The position numbers and the translations under genes were made by a program. 64,000 bases of DNA from Emticicia sp. BO119 (GTDB lineage: Bacteria > Bacteroidota > Bacteroidia > Cytophagales > Spirosomataceae): assembly GCF_013912375.1 (NCBI RefSeq), contig NZ_JACETV010000005.1, positions 1 through 64,000 of the forward strand, read 5' to 3'. The stretch's first letter is position 1. Each line of letters begins with the position of its first letter. Under the pieces are notes generated by a model. The model was not told the DNA's origin. It saw only the letters and a list, made by a program, of their open reading frames with translations, and did no database searches. Positions 19,749-28,772 of this stretch are shown piece by piece.

Positions 19749-20216
19749 AGTTAAAGGTAAAATAGTTAAATATAGGTTTATTATAGAGTTGAATAAATTT
19801 AGAATGAAAAATAGTGAATTAGTTAGAAACTGTTTGAGTTAAATTTTGAAAATAAAAAAGGATGACTTTTGTGCCAGGACAAGGTGTAAAAACCAGAGTT
19901 TAGCAGAGCTAAATGAGGATTTTTTCACCGCAGGATTGGTCAAAAAGCAACTTTTTTAGTTCAACAAGATTCACTCAAACAGTTTCTTAATATTAAAAGC
20001 ACTTTTCCGCCGTTCACCGAATGAGTATCTTTCAAAAAAATAAGCGTTTATTGAACTTAATAAATTTCTTATCAAATCGTCTCCAAAGGTGTGCAGAGTA
20101 CAGATATGGCGGTGCCTTGTCTGTACCAGACCCGACATTTCTAAAGAACAGTATTTATGAAGCTTAATCATCTGGTGACCCTCACGTTCTAAATATTCTT
20201 TAATTTGCCATTAAAA
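19749..20216. other. Gene-poor gap with inverted-repeat element
   Basis: The 468-nt gap contains the inverted-repeat element at 19825-19987. A 66-codon minus frame (19971-20171) runs into the right arm, but its sequence has no recognisable domain and I do not call it a gene. Confidence 0.4.
19825..19987. repeat. Possible MITE or IS remnant with 15-bp inverted ends
   Basis: AGAAACTGTTTGAGT at 19825-19839 is exactly inverted at 19973-19987, enclosing 133 nt without coding capacity. Perfect short terminal repeats around a small non-coding core suggest a MITE or a deleted insertion sequence. No duplication of flanking bases is evident. Confidence 0.5.
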
Positions 20217-20858
20217 TCAATCTGGCAGTTCATCCAGAAACACCTCTTTTATAGCTACCTGTGCTGCGCCACCTCCATGAATCTGAAAGCCTATCAAGCC
20301 CGATTGAGGAATACTCATATCCGGTTCTGTATAATCTACGGTCTGTTTGCCGTTTATCCACAAGCGGATACGTCTGCCTTCTGCCAGTATCTCGTAATCA
20401 TTCCAGTCGTTGATTTTTATCCATTTTAACACCTGAGCCGAGTCTGGTTTTATCAAAGTTTTGTTTCTGCGCGATTCATCGTATAGCCCACCCCAGAAAC
20501 CCTCTCCGAAATCGGCCTGATAACCCTCCATTTCATGTGCAGGGTTTTTCAGACGCTTACTACGGAACTGAATACCCGAATTGATAAAGCCTTGCGTACC
20601 TGTCAGTTTGATTTTCAGTTTCATATTAAAATTGGCATAAGGACGGGTAGTAACGATAAAGTCGTTATGAGGCACGGTTTTTTCGGTTGAGCCGCCAATG
20701 AGCATACCATTTTCGATACGCCAGGTATTAATAGTGTCTCCCTCCCAGCCTTTAAAAGTCTTGCCATCAAAAAGCCTGACTGGTTTTACAGAAACAGGAG
20801 GTATAAAACTCATCAGACAAATGCTGATAATGGTTGAATAGAAAAATAAAGATTTCAT
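20217..20858 (-). CDS. Secreted DUF1080 (3-keto-disaccharide hydrolase family) protein, second copy
   Basis: The protein has 213 residues with an N-terminal signal or anchor segment (FFYSTIISICLMSFIPP). The DUF1080 signature is clear: VRLFDGKTFKGWEGD, GFINSGIQFRS, NPAHEMEGYQADFG, RIRLWINGKQTVDY and IGFQIHGGGAAQV. It is only distantly similar to the copy at 14802 and is the shorter form of the family. Gaps on either side (about 95 nt to the dehydrogenase gene upstream) leave open whether it has its own promoter. It probably acts on oxidised glycosides made by the adjacent dehydrogenases. Confidence 0.85.
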   Translation of the reverse strand: MKSLFFYSTIISICLMSFIPPVSVKPVRLFDGKTFKGWEGDTINTWRIENGMLIGGSTEKTVPHNDFIVTTRPYANFNMKLKIKLTGTQGFINSGIQFRSKRLKNPAHEMEGYQADFGEGFWGGLYDESRRNKTLIKPDSAQVLKWIKINDWNDYEILAEGRRIRLWINGKQTVDYTEPDMSIPQSGLIGFQIHGGGAAQVAIKEVFLDELPD

Positions 20859-20953
20859 GCAGATCTTGTTTAGGAGGCTGAATGAATCGCCTCATTTATA
20901 AGATTTTCGTTTTCAACTATAAATGACAGTAAATTCATTCTATAAACCTTATA

Positions 20954-22051
20954 TCAGTTCTTAGGTACCAGTTTCAACAATAACCCGGGGCTTTCAGTAA
21001 GTACATAGATGAACCCATCAGGGCTTTGGGCTACATGGCGTACACGGCCTACATCCTGCAATAATTTCTCTTCAGTAACGTACTTTGTTCCGTCTAATTG
21101 CACACGCGCTACATGGCGAAAAGCCAATGCCCCTACTAAAAGATTCCCTTTCCAATCAGGATATTTATTGCTGGTTACAATTGCCATTCCACATGGACCG
21201 ATTGATGGTACCCAATAGCGTACCGGGTTTTCAACACCTTCCATTTCTTTAAACTCTGTCAGAATCGAGCCATCATAATTGATTCCATAAGAAGTTTTAG
21301 GCCAGCCATAATTTTTGCCTTTCTCAATCAGATTCAGTTCATCCCCTCCTTTTGGGCCATGTTCTACCGCCCAGATTCTGTCGTTAGCGGCATCATATAT
21401 CATTCCTTGCGGATTGCGGTGTCCAAGTGTCCAGATAGAAGCATTTGCTCCTGCCTGACCTGCAAAGGGGTTATCTGACGGGATTCGGCCATCAGGGTAA
21501 ATCCTGTGGATTTTTCCGTGATCGTTGTCTAATTGTTGTACTTTAGGCTGTGTGCCCCTCTCCCCAACACTTACATACAGATATCCGGCCTTATCAAATA
21601 CAATACGGCTGCCAAAATGGAAGTCGGCTTTTAAAGCCGGTTTAGCAACAAATATATCTTTTTTCTCAATTAGGTGGTTGCCTTTTAGCTTAAAACGTGT
21701 CACAGCAGTAGAAGCACCATCCTCCATCGGTTTTGAATACGAAATGTAAATCCATCCGTTAGACTTGAAATCCGGGTCTAACTGAATATCTAACAAGCCC
21801 CCCTGCCCACGATTCGCCACTGCTGGTACACCCGATAGCTTTTCTCCTGTAAACTTATCGTTTTTAAATACTAATATTTCTCCGGCTCTTTCGGTTACTA
21901 AAAGCCTACCGTCAGGCAGCCAGGTCATACCCCAGGGATTGTTAAAGCCCTCGTGCAGTTTTTCAGAAGTAAAAGTAGTATTGGTCTGCCCAGATACGAA
22001 GACTGTCACGCACAGAAAAAAGGTAAAAAGTAAAAGCGTCTTTTTGTTCAT
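20954..22051 (-). CDS. Secreted PQQ-dependent sugar dehydrogenase (sGDH / aldose dehydrogenase family)
   Basis: The protein has 365 residues; a signal peptide (LLLFTFFLCVTVFVSGQ) precedes a six-bladed sGDH-type propeller. Family hallmarks are NPWGMTWLPDGRLLVTERAG, RGQGGLLDIQLDP, the active-site His in HFGSRIVFD, LGHRNPQGMIYD and EHGPKGGDELNLI-KGKNYGWP. These enzymes oxidise aldoses at C1 in the periplasm and need externally supplied or synthesised PQQ; no PQQ genes are in the window. It starts the minus-strand sugar cluster, and a TAACTTTG -7-like box lies about 110 nt upstream. Confidence 0.88.
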   Translation of the reverse strand: MNKKTLLLFTFFLCVTVFVSGQTNTTFTSEKLHEGFNNPWGMTWLPDGRLLVTERAGEILVFKNDKFTGEKLSGVPAVANRGQGGLLDIQLDPDFKSNGWIYISYSKPMEDGASTAVTRFKLKGNHLIEKKDIFVAKPALKADFHFGSRIVFDKAGYLYVSVGERGTQPKVQQLDNDHGKIHRIYPDGRIPSDNPFAGQAGANASIWTLGHRNPQGMIYDAANDRIWAVEHGPKGGDELNLIEKGKNYGWPKTSYGINYDGSILTEFKEMEGVENPVRYWVPSIGPCGMAIVTSNKYPDWKGNLLVGALAFRHVARVQLDGTKYVTEEKLLQDVGRVRHVAQSPDGFIYVLTESPGLLLKLVPKN

Positions 22052-22374
22052 TATTAGTTAAGGATAGGGTTGATTTATGACTATAACCCGACGTGCTGCC
22101 TAAAATTTACAGGAGTTTCTAAAGAAAAGTACGCTTGGAAGTTTTATACATACGCCGTTTCTCAAAGTTATTAATTATCGAAGGAATTTTTAGTAGAAAT
22201 GACTGTTTTTTATCAGTTGGTGTTTTACATAAAGATTTTTTAAATCTTCTGCCGGATTAAATGAAAAAACTTTCTGTTTTCAATTGCGTTGGTATGTCTT
22301 CAGTAAAAAAATCTTCTTTCCTGTGATTTTTTATTCTCCTCCACGAATAATTGAGTAAATAATTATTTATTAAT
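22052..22374. other. Divergent promoter region
   Basis: The 323-nt gap lies between divergent transcription units. A minus-strand TAACTTTG (complement of 22163-22170) could be the -7 box of the dehydrogenase gene, but I see no matching -33. No gene is supported here. Confidence 0.35.
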
Positions 22375-22551
22375 ATGACCTACAAAAAATTACGAATACT
22401 TGCCTGGGCACTACTACTGATCACAATTCTGTCAATCAGGTGTCATATAAGTATTACCAAAAATTATTATTATAGCGGTACTTCGCAAAAACTGACACAA
22501 ACAGAAACTATCATTTACGTGCATGATGATAAAATCGATAGTGAATTATGA
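22375..22551 (+). CDS. Small membrane or secreted protein upstream of the ECF sigma factor
   Basis: The frame encodes 58 residues from the ATG at 22375 to the TGA at 22549-22551. Its N-terminus is a hydrophobic segment (ILAWALLLITILSIRC) suited to a signal or membrane anchor, followed by a polar tail. The ATGA overlap with the sigma-factor start at 22548 indicates translational coupling, which is the main reason to believe it is a gene. The Cys is not in a good lipobox. Function unknown. Confidence 0.5.
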   Translation: MTYKKLRILAWALLLITILSIRCHISITKNYYYSGTSQKLTQTETIIYVHDDKIDSEL

Positions 22552-23057
22552 TGCCTGACCTGAAATCAGAGAAATTCCTGACTGTGCTACAAGCACACAA
22601 AGGTATTATCTACAAAGTAGCCCATGCTTACTGCAAAGATGCAGAAGACCGGAATGACCTTGTGCAGGAAATCATGATTCAGTTGTGGAAGTCTTTCGAA
22701 AACTACAATGAACAATTCAGATACTCAACCTGGATTTACCAGATTGCGCTCAATGTGGCTATCTCGTTTTATCGTAAAGAAAGCCGTCGGCAGCACATTG
22801 CCAATCCTATTTGTGAGGGTATTCTCAACTATGCAGATAATACTGCTACTGAAGAAACAGAAGAAAGCATCAGCATTCTGCACCGATTCATTGCTGAACT
22901 CAAAGAATTAGATAAGGCACTGATGCTGCTTTATCTGGAAGAAAAAAGCTATAAAGAAATAGCCGGAATCATCGGGATTTCGGAAACCAATGTAGCCACC
23001 AAAATCGGGCGCATCAAATTTATTCTCAAACAAAAATTTTTAAATGTCAAACAGTAA
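22548..23057 (+). CDS. ECF-type RNA polymerase sigma factor
   Basis: The protein has 169 residues. Region 2 is seen in HKGIIYKVAHAYCKDAEDRNDLVQEIMIQLWKSF (paraphrased positions about 15-50) and STWIYQIALNVAISFYRKE. Region 4 is seen in ELDKALMLLYLEEKSYKEIAGIIGISETNVATKIGRIK. The linker between them is short, as in ECF sigmas of Bacteroidota. It is translationally coupled to a small upstream gene and overlaps or abuts a downstream membrane protein that is probably its regulator. Targets are unknown. Confidence 0.9.
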   Translation: MMPDLKSEKFLTVLQAHKGIIYKVAHAYCKDAEDRNDLVQEIMIQLWKSFENYNEQFRYSTWIYQIALNVAISFYRKESRRQHIANPICEGILNYADNTATEETEESISILHRFIAELKELDKALMLLYLEEKSYKEIAGIIGISETNVATKIGRIKFILKQKFLNVKQ

Positions 23058-23061
23058 AATA

Positions 23062-23727
23062 ATGGAAGATAAAGAACTCATCAATCTCTGGAAAGCTTAT
23101 GATAAGAAGCTGGAGGAGACCCTTTCAATTAATAAAAAGAACGCCGAAGAGATTACCAAACTTAAGGTACAGTCGTTTTTATCATCTATGAAACCTATCA
23201 AAGTATTTACGATTATTATCGGTATTCTTTGGATATTGTTTGTTGATGGGGTGATTTTTATTGCCTATCAGGCAGGAGGAATATTCCTGCTAATCTCCGC
23301 ACTTATTCAGGTAATATTAACCAAATTGGCTATAGGTATCTATATTTATCAGTTAGTGCTGATTAATGCTGTTAATATTAATGATTCGATATTAGCCACA
23401 CAGGAAAAAATCGCAAGACTGAAATCCTCTACTATCTGGATAGCCAGACTCCTGTTTCTGCAAATTCCGGTCTGGAATACTTTCTACTGGACGGAGCGTA
23501 TGTGGACCAATGGCAATATCTGGGTATATATGATACATATTCCATTAACAGCTGCCTTTATTTATCTGGCTTTCTGGTTGTTTTTTAATATCAACTATGA
23601 AAACCGGGATAAAAAATGGTTTCAGCTAATCTTTAACGGTAAAGAATGGACACCCATGATGAAATCAATGGAAGTGTTAGCGCAGATAGAGGAATATAAG
23701 GTAGAAGAGGAAATTATAGCAGGATAG
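23062..23727 (+). CDS. Membrane protein, probable anti-sigma or sigma-operon partner
   Basis: The protein has 221 residues from the ATG at 23062, which gives the usual MEDKELINLWKAYDKKLEE opening of this family; an ATG at 23044 overlapping the sigma stop is also possible. The first 45 residues are charged and cytoplasmic. Hydrophobic segments follow at about 50-70, 75-105 and 150-175 (IIIGILWILFVDGVIFIAY, FLLISALIQVILTKLAIGI, IPLTAAFIYLAFWLFF). Such proteins follow ECF sigma genes in many Cytophagales and are thought to hold the sigma factor at the membrane. I see no zinc-binding anti-sigma motif. Confidence 0.65.
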   Translation: MEDKELINLWKAYDKKLEETLSINKKNAEEITKLKVQSFLSSMKPIKVFTIIIGILWILFVDGVIFIAYQAGGIFLLISALIQVILTKLAIGIYIYQLVLINAVNINDSILATQEKIARLKSSTIWIARLLFLQIPVWNTFYWTERMWTNGNIWVYMIHIPLTAAFIYLAFWLFFNINYENRDKKWFQLIFNGKEWTPMMKSMEVLAQIEEYKVEEEIIAG

Positions 23728-23737
23728 TATTAAATAA

Positions 23738-23780
23738 ATACTGTCTCCTCCTTATAAGTATAATTCGAAAGAGACAGTAT
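23738..23780. terminator. Bidirectional hairpin between convergent genes
   Basis: ATACTGTCTC (23738-23747) pairs perfectly with GAGACAGTAT (23771-23780). It sits between the stop codons of two convergent genes, the typical place of a shared terminator. Confidence 0.6.
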
Positions 23781-23804
23781 GCTCAATAGGGCTACTACCC
23801 TATC

Positions 23805-25340
23805 TCAGCCTTTAACTGTATATTCAATAAATTTTTTATCTATAACAACATTATCCTTAAATGCTTTCCAGTCTTTATCGCTGATAATATTATCGGGTTT
23901 GTTTTTGAGTTTTTCTTCAGGGTCATAGTCAACATCAGCCGAAAATATGACCCGCTCTTTTGCTTTTTCTCTTAGCCTTTCTACGAGTTTATCATAAGGT
24001 ATTCCCGGATACGCCCCTTTCTTTTCCGGTATAAATACCACCAATTCTTCATTATTCATTAATTCAAGCCCCTCTTTTTTGAGTGTTGCATTATGGCTGG
24101 CATGGTGTCCGGCTTTATAGAAAACAGTCTGATTGAGCAGGTCGGTAGCCGTAACCGATTTAGTGCCCAAAATGGTATCTTTCAATTTCCATGTATAATC
24201 ATGCCAGCTTAGCCAGTTGCCTACCTGCGCGTCGCCCGGAAACAACAACACTTTACCAGAACTGATAAACTCAAAAGCCAATACCACACTTGTATTATTG
24301 GTGTCGCTATCCATTTGCAATGCCAGTGCTCCGGCAGCATCTAACCAATCATTTTTGACTGTTCGCCAGGGTTCACTCTTATATTTTTCCTGCATCACCT
24401 TCACGCATTCGTTTGCTTCAATCTCCTGAATACCCTGAAGTTTTTCTATACCTGAAAAAGGCTCACCGTTATCAAGCACTGTAGGTTTACCGGCCTGTTC
24501 CATATTCAACATGCCTTTAATAAAGCCGTCCATCTGAGCATTGGCAAGACTCATATATACTTCTTTTTTTTCGCCTTTCGATGGCGCATCTTTATTAATC
24601 TGCTTGTTTTTGGGAGGCCCGAGCACATATATTCTCACACCAGTCAGTTGTTCAATATTATCAATTATCTCGCCCGGGTTCAGGTATTTTCTGACCGATT
24701 TCTTAGCTAAATTCTGAATGACATTCTCCAAAGCCCTTTGGGTATCAATACTGATTTTCAAATCCTTATTAATACTAATGCCGCTTTCTGTTTTCTTGGC
24801 AGCAGAAAACTCTCCGTTGAAATTGACAATATCGGCAAGAATACGGTTATAGTCTTCCTTTACTGCTTTTAATACATCACCCATATACATAGATGTTGTA
24901 TCTGCTTCTGCGGTTTCTTCTTTTAACTTTTCTACGGCAAAGTTCAAAGCTATTGCCCCCTCTGCAAGCCTTTTATTAATTTGCTTAGCTACCTCATCTT
25001 TTGGGTCCTCTGTCCATCCCAGCCATAAGTTATCTATCTGAAACCCTTCAAAGAGTTTATCTTCAGGTTTAAAGCCTGACACATGATCCCAGTGTTCGTG
25101 GGTAATTACCAGCGCATCTAAATGAGGTATTTTCTTGTTATTTTTTACAATAAAAGTATCTTCTTTAATTTGTTCTACTATATCGCTCATAGATACCCCT
25201 TCTACTTTATCATGCAGTTTTAAACCACAATCAATAAGAATTTTGTATTTCAGTTTTGTCTGATGATAGAACCGCAACAGAAAACAATCGCCAAAACCAT
25301 GACGGAACATTTTTATTTTTATTGAATTGATAGTTTCCAT
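23805..25340 (-). CDS. Large MBL-fold hydrolase (ComEC/Rec2-like), paired with a metalloprotease
   Basis: The protein has 511 residues from the ATG at 25340 (an in-frame ATG nine bases further upstream is possible). Metal-binding motifs are VITHEHWDHVSGF near residue 90, LLFPGDAQVGNW and FYKAGHHASHNAT. The fold is split by a charged insertion of about 200 residues, so it is longer than common MBL proteins. No signal peptide is present. It follows the gluzincin protease gene by 12 nt and is surely in the same operon. A cytoplasmic MBL with an adjacent peptidase recalls the MBL/protease pair of the AVAST-like locus at 8.6-14.5 kb, but the sequences are not closely related. Confidence 0.75.
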   Translation of the reverse strand: METINSIKIKMFRHGFGDCFLLRFYHQTKLKYKILIDCGLKLHDKVEGVSMSDIVEQIKEDTFIVKNNKKIPHLDALVITHEHWDHVSGFKPEDKLFEGFQIDNLWLGWTEDPKDEVAKQINKRLAEGAIALNFAVEKLKEETAEADTTSMYMGDVLKAVKEDYNRILADIVNFNGEFSAAKKTESGISINKDLKISIDTQRALENVIQNLAKKSVRKYLNPGEIIDNIEQLTGVRIYVLGPPKNKQINKDAPSKGEKKEVYMSLANAQMDGFIKGMLNMEQAGKPTVLDNGEPFSGIEKLQGIQEIEANECVKVMQEKYKSEPWRTVKNDWLDAAGALALQMDSDTNNTSVVLAFEFISSGKVLLFPGDAQVGNWLSWHDYTWKLKDTILGTKSVTATDLLNQTVFYKAGHHASHNATLKKEGLELMNNEELVVFIPEKKGAYPGIPYDKLVERLREKAKERVIFSADVDYDPEEKLKNKPDNIISDKDWKAFKDNVVIDKKFIEYTVKG

Positions 25341-25352
25341 AATGAGCATTTA

Positions 25353-27368
25353 TTAATGTGAGTGCATAAAAGCAAAAGGCCCTGAAAGATTTATAAGCAT
25401 ATGATCGTCAAAATAAGTAGAGCCTGCATCAGGGTTGAAATAACCTGACCTATACCTGAACTGCGCCTCCATCCTTGATTCATCATTGATATTTTTACAG
25501 ATAGCATATTTCAGTTTTTCTGTGTCTAAATCGAATATCAACGTACAACCCCCTCTGAAAATAAATTCATTATGAGACTGGTTAAAATTTTCCTCTGATT
25601 TAGGAACAAAATATGAATCTATTCTGAATACATCATCTTCAATACTCGCCTTAATACCACGTTTCTGAACCAACGCCACAATCACATGATTGTTAATTCT
25701 TCCGTCAGGTGTAATCCGGTTGGCTAATAACAAACTCTCAACCGAATACGAGGCTGTGCTTGACCATGAGGAAAATTTAAATCCTTTTTCTTCACAATCA
25801 GGCTTATTCTGTTCAAAATTCAGGCCTGTAAGTTCTTTAAATCGTTCACCACCTGGCGACTGAATAAATTTACTGTTGATCCTTCCATGAATGCCCTGTT
25901 TTGTAGCACCACTTCCTGCGATAAATGCTTTTGTAATGTTATGAATATTTTCACGGTTGGTTTCATATCCAATCGCATTTTTAAACTCTTTCAAAAAATC
26001 ATTAAATACTTTGGCATTGGTATCGCCCAGGTTAAGCTCAGGACAATTTTCATAAACAAGGCTCTCTGCTGCCATAGCCTTTATGCCTTTCGGGAATATC
26101 CCTCTTCTCTGAAAAGCCTCAATAAAGGCAATCCTGATATTTTCTGTATCGTTGGGCACAGCATCCATATCTGAAGTGATAATGGCCCGCAGATAATCGC
26201 CAAACGTAATGTCAATAGGTGGGCAATAATCAATAGCTCTTATACAAATTCTCAGCACGGTTAACGCCGTGGAGGAGGCGTCTTTGGCAAGTATATCCAC
26301 AAGATCAGGGTGCAGTTCTCCCTCGGGCAATACTCCTGTACCATTGGTAGCTAATCTCAGGTATTTCCGGATTTTACTTTTATAGATATTCAGGAATACC
26401 TCAAATACCGCCGCTACCAGAATTGACCCTCTTTCATGAAACTCCAGTTTGGTTGCATAATCACTCGTGTTCGGAATATGCGGTGTCCATTTACCTGTGT
26501 TAGGATCAGTATGGCCAATGGCATCTCTCAGGCTGCCATGCCCACCCATGGCTTTGCCAAACTCCTCGGCTAATTGCCCTAACAGATTCTGAGAATTAAG
26601 GTCGCCTCTCGTTTTTGCAATCTGATGCTTTAATACCTCCGGGAAGGTAAAATGCTGGAAAAGTGCTACAATATCGGCAAAGGCTTCATGAAAGGCTCTG
26701 GTATCGGGGTGCGTATCATCAATATATCTTCGTTTGAGCCCGTCTAATATGGCATGGGTTGTTTCGTGCGCAATGATGTCATGGCTCAGGCAGGTAAAAA
26801 TCGTTCCCCCCGGAATATGCAGGTCTGGTCTGGCAGGCTGAGCCGGAAAATACCCGAACAACATCGATTTCTTAAAAGGATTATAATAGGCATTTGCCTG
26901 ACGAAGCGCATGTGGAAAAACCCTGATTCTCCGGACAAACTTATATTCAGGCATCAGCGGATCATCTTTTTTTGGAACCGTTCTTTCAGCCCATTGAATT
27001 TTTCTACCTAAAGCATACTCGAAATTTTTGATGGTAGTCATAATCACAGCATATACCATCTGCTGGTGAAACTGCGGATTACTGACACTCGGTTCAAGAC
27101 CATCCTGCGCCAATAAATACTTGTTGTTTAAATCTACCGGAGGATACCACATTTCGCCGGAAGCAGGGTCAATATCAAATATTTCAATGTATTCACCAAT
27201 AGGCAGGCTCTGGTTAAAATGCTTTGAATCAGGGTCGTCTGATACACGTTCCAGATCCTCCCATTCTATTGTGTATATCACCCTGTTTACCTGTGCAGTA
27301 TCTAAACGTATTGACAGAGAGGGGTCAAAGGCGTAGCCCTTTAATTTCCGTATGGCTGGTTTAACCAT
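25353..27368 (-). CDS. Gluzincin (thermolysin-like fold) metalloprotease, cytoplasmic
   Basis: The protein has 671 residues. The zinc site is SHDIIAHETTHAILDGL (HExxH at about 199-203), with a third ligand in RAFHEAFADIVALF (Glu about 227), the arrangement of M4/M36-like gluzincins. There is no signal peptide or propeptide, unlike secreted M4 enzymes, so it is probably intracellular. The C-terminal 250 residues are unassigned. It is the first gene of a two-gene operon with an MBL-fold protein. I infer a two-component enzyme system of unknown purpose. Confidence 0.7.
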   Translation of the reverse strand: MVKPAIRKLKGYAFDPSLSIRLDTAQVNRVIYTIEWEDLERVSDDPDSKHFNQSLPIGEYIEIFDIDPASGEMWYPPVDLNNKYLLAQDGLEPSVSNPQFHQQMVYAVIMTTIKNFEYALGRKIQWAERTVPKKDDPLMPEYKFVRRIRVFPHALRQANAYYNPFKKSMLFGYFPAQPARPDLHIPGGTIFTCLSHDIIAHETTHAILDGLKRRYIDDTHPDTRAFHEAFADIVALFQHFTFPEVLKHQIAKTRGDLNSQNLLGQLAEEFGKAMGGHGSLRDAIGHTDPNTGKWTPHIPNTSDYATKLEFHERGSILVAAVFEVFLNIYKSKIRKYLRLATNGTGVLPEGELHPDLVDILAKDASSTALTVLRICIRAIDYCPPIDITFGDYLRAIITSDMDAVPNDTENIRIAFIEAFQRRGIFPKGIKAMAAESLVYENCPELNLGDTNAKVFNDFLKEFKNAIGYETNRENIHNITKAFIAGSGATKQGIHGRINSKFIQSPGGERFKELTGLNFEQNKPDCEEKGFKFSSWSSTASYSVESLLLANRITPDGRINNHVIVALVQKRGIKASIEDDVFRIDSYFVPKSEENFNQSHNEFIFRGGCTLIFDLDTEKLKYAICKNINDESRMEAQFRYRSGYFNPDAGSTYFDDHMLINLSGPFAFMHSH

Positions 27369-27550
27369 TGAAATAAAAATTTAGATGATAGATTAGGCAT
27401 TCTTGTCTAAATGTAATGACAATAATCTGGCTAAAAAACTATTCTACATCATTTTTATTTAAAGGTATCCTTAAGTACTTTACAATAAATTAACCGTAAA
27501 ACAAACTGAAGATAAAAGCAGCTGACAACAGATAGTGATTGGGAGTTTAT

Positions 27551-27586
27551 AAAAAAGTGGGTAACTATCAGTTCATAGTTACCCAC
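27551..27586 (-). terminator. Intrinsic terminator (minus strand)
   Basis: GTGGGTAACTAT (27557-27568) pairs perfectly with ATAGTTACCCAC (27575-27586), and on the minus strand the stem is followed by six T. It ends the small two-gene unit 28120-27631. The rest of the gap 27369-27630 shows nothing else. Confidence 0.85.
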
Positions 27587-27630
27587 GCTCATACCCTCAA
27601 AAGGTATAAGACCATATCAATCTGAATGAT

Positions 27631-27810
27631 TTAATTCAAATAGTACCAAACTGACAACAGAAACAGGAACAAAAGTGTTATCCATAGTACATTCCGGTTT
27701 TTCAAGGGCTTTAGCAAAGCCTTAACAAAATCCTCACCTTTATTTTTGTGATAAATCGACAATTGATTGTCTGTAGGTTTATCTGATAAGGGGCGTAATT
27801 CTGTTAGCAT
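27631..27810 (-). CDS. Small single-span membrane protein
   Basis: The frame encodes 59 residues: a polar N-terminus (LTELRPLSDKPTDNQ), a basic stretch, and a C-terminal membrane segment (NVLWITLLFLFLLSVWYYL). It starts 4 nt after the stop of the charged-protein gene and ends before a strong terminator, so it is the second gene of a short operon. Function unknown. Confidence 0.6.
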   Translation of the reverse strand: MLTELRPLSDKPTDNQLSIYHKNKGEDFVKALLKPLKNRNVLWITLLFLFLLSVWYYLN

Positions 27811-27814
27811 GATT

Positions 27815-28120
27815 TTACTTGGTTGAAGTATCCGGGGTATCCTGTATAGCTAAAGCTTTTAACTTCTGTTGTTTCAGCATTTCTCTTTTCAATCTGCGTT
27901 GTTCTTTTCTCTTAGGCCAACGGGCAGCTTCATAGGCAGCTAATTTTTCTTTGTTCAGTTGACGATACTCTTTGGATTTCTCTCTTAATTCTTCACGATG
28001 GTTAATCGCATAGTCTCTCGATCTTTGATTCAGGAGGTCGCGGTGTTTCTCACGGTACTTTTTGTGATATTCTCTCTGATACTCGCGACTTTTTTTGGCC
28101 TTTTCTTCTTCTGTACTCAT
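27815..28120 (-). CDS. Short, highly charged helical protein
   Basis: The protein has 101 residues from the ATG at 28120 (MSTEEEKAKKSREYQREYH). An upstream in-frame start would add a segment that looks non-coding. The sequence is almost entirely Lys/Arg/Glu/Tyr in a repeated pattern of about 12 residues (YREKHRDLLNQRSRDY, INHREELREKSKEY), predicting a long coiled coil that could bind nucleic acid. It is followed closely by a small membrane protein. No family recognised. Confidence 0.6.
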   Translation of the reverse strand: MSTEEEKAKKSREYQREYHKKYREKHRDLLNQRSRDYAINHREELREKSKEYRQLNKEKLAAYEAARWPKRKEQRRLKREMLKQQKLKALAIQDTPDTSTK

Positions 28121-28772
28121 GATGCTAAACAAGTTGGTTGACAAAAAAATTAAAATGTATTCTCTTTTAGTCAAAAAACACATTCTCTGTATAGGACATC
28201 GAAAGGACAGCGCAAGAAGTTTTGGTAAGAAAAATTTGCCTGCTCAAATAGCGGAAAAATTTTATTGTTATAGAGAAGATAGAACTCGAGCTTATATCTT
28301 TTGGCTATCAGCCGAAGTCTACCATACTTTCCATAGACAAATAACTGCAAATACTGGCAAATAACCAAGAAATATAATTTATTTTATTGGTCATTTACCA
28401 GTATTTGCCCCCCTACAGCAAATCTCTTTGTGAGAGGTGGTTGCTTGCTTTCAGTATTAACTCTTAAGGAAAATTAAATATCAATTGATTTTACTTCATC
28501 CAGTGGCTTACATCAATATCGCCTTCGTCTTCGCAGGAAAGAATGGATGAGCCTATTCGCTCAACACTTCTGAAATCTCAGGTAAAGTCGCTCCGTTAAT
28601 CTTTCTATAGAGCAATATTCCTTTGCTTGAAAATTTATTGAAACATTTGAATGGCAGAAAAATGCATCAGGATTCGGTACGCTTGTTATATTTTACCATG
28701 CAAATATATCAGCCATAAAACCAATAGTTCTTTTCTTACAATTTATAAACAAATTGCAAGAAAATTGTTATC
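28121..28772. other. Long intergenic region
   Basis: The 652-nt region has no gene I can defend. It holds one copy of a dispersed repeat (28298-28361) and, at its right end, a 12-bp stem with one mismatch (28733-28744 with 28751-28762) that may end the response-regulator transcript. A 24-codon minus-strand stretch near 28555-28630 reads like a protein fragment but is too short to assign. Confidence 0.4.
28298..28361 (+). repeat. Dispersed repeat, copy A
   Basis: This segment of about 64 nt resembles 31009-31074. It shares CTTTTGGC, the 16-mer TCTACCATACTTTCCA and TGCAAATACT-GCAAA in the same order and spacing. Confidence 0.5.

Noticed and set aside
19971-20171. 66-codon minus-strand frame
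   Set aside because: Its end runs into an inverted-repeat arm and it has no recognisable protein features or neighbours.
28095-28364. 89-codon plus-strand frame and its minus counterpart
   Set aside because: Both overlap the start of the charged-protein gene and a dispersed repeat; no protein-like pattern.
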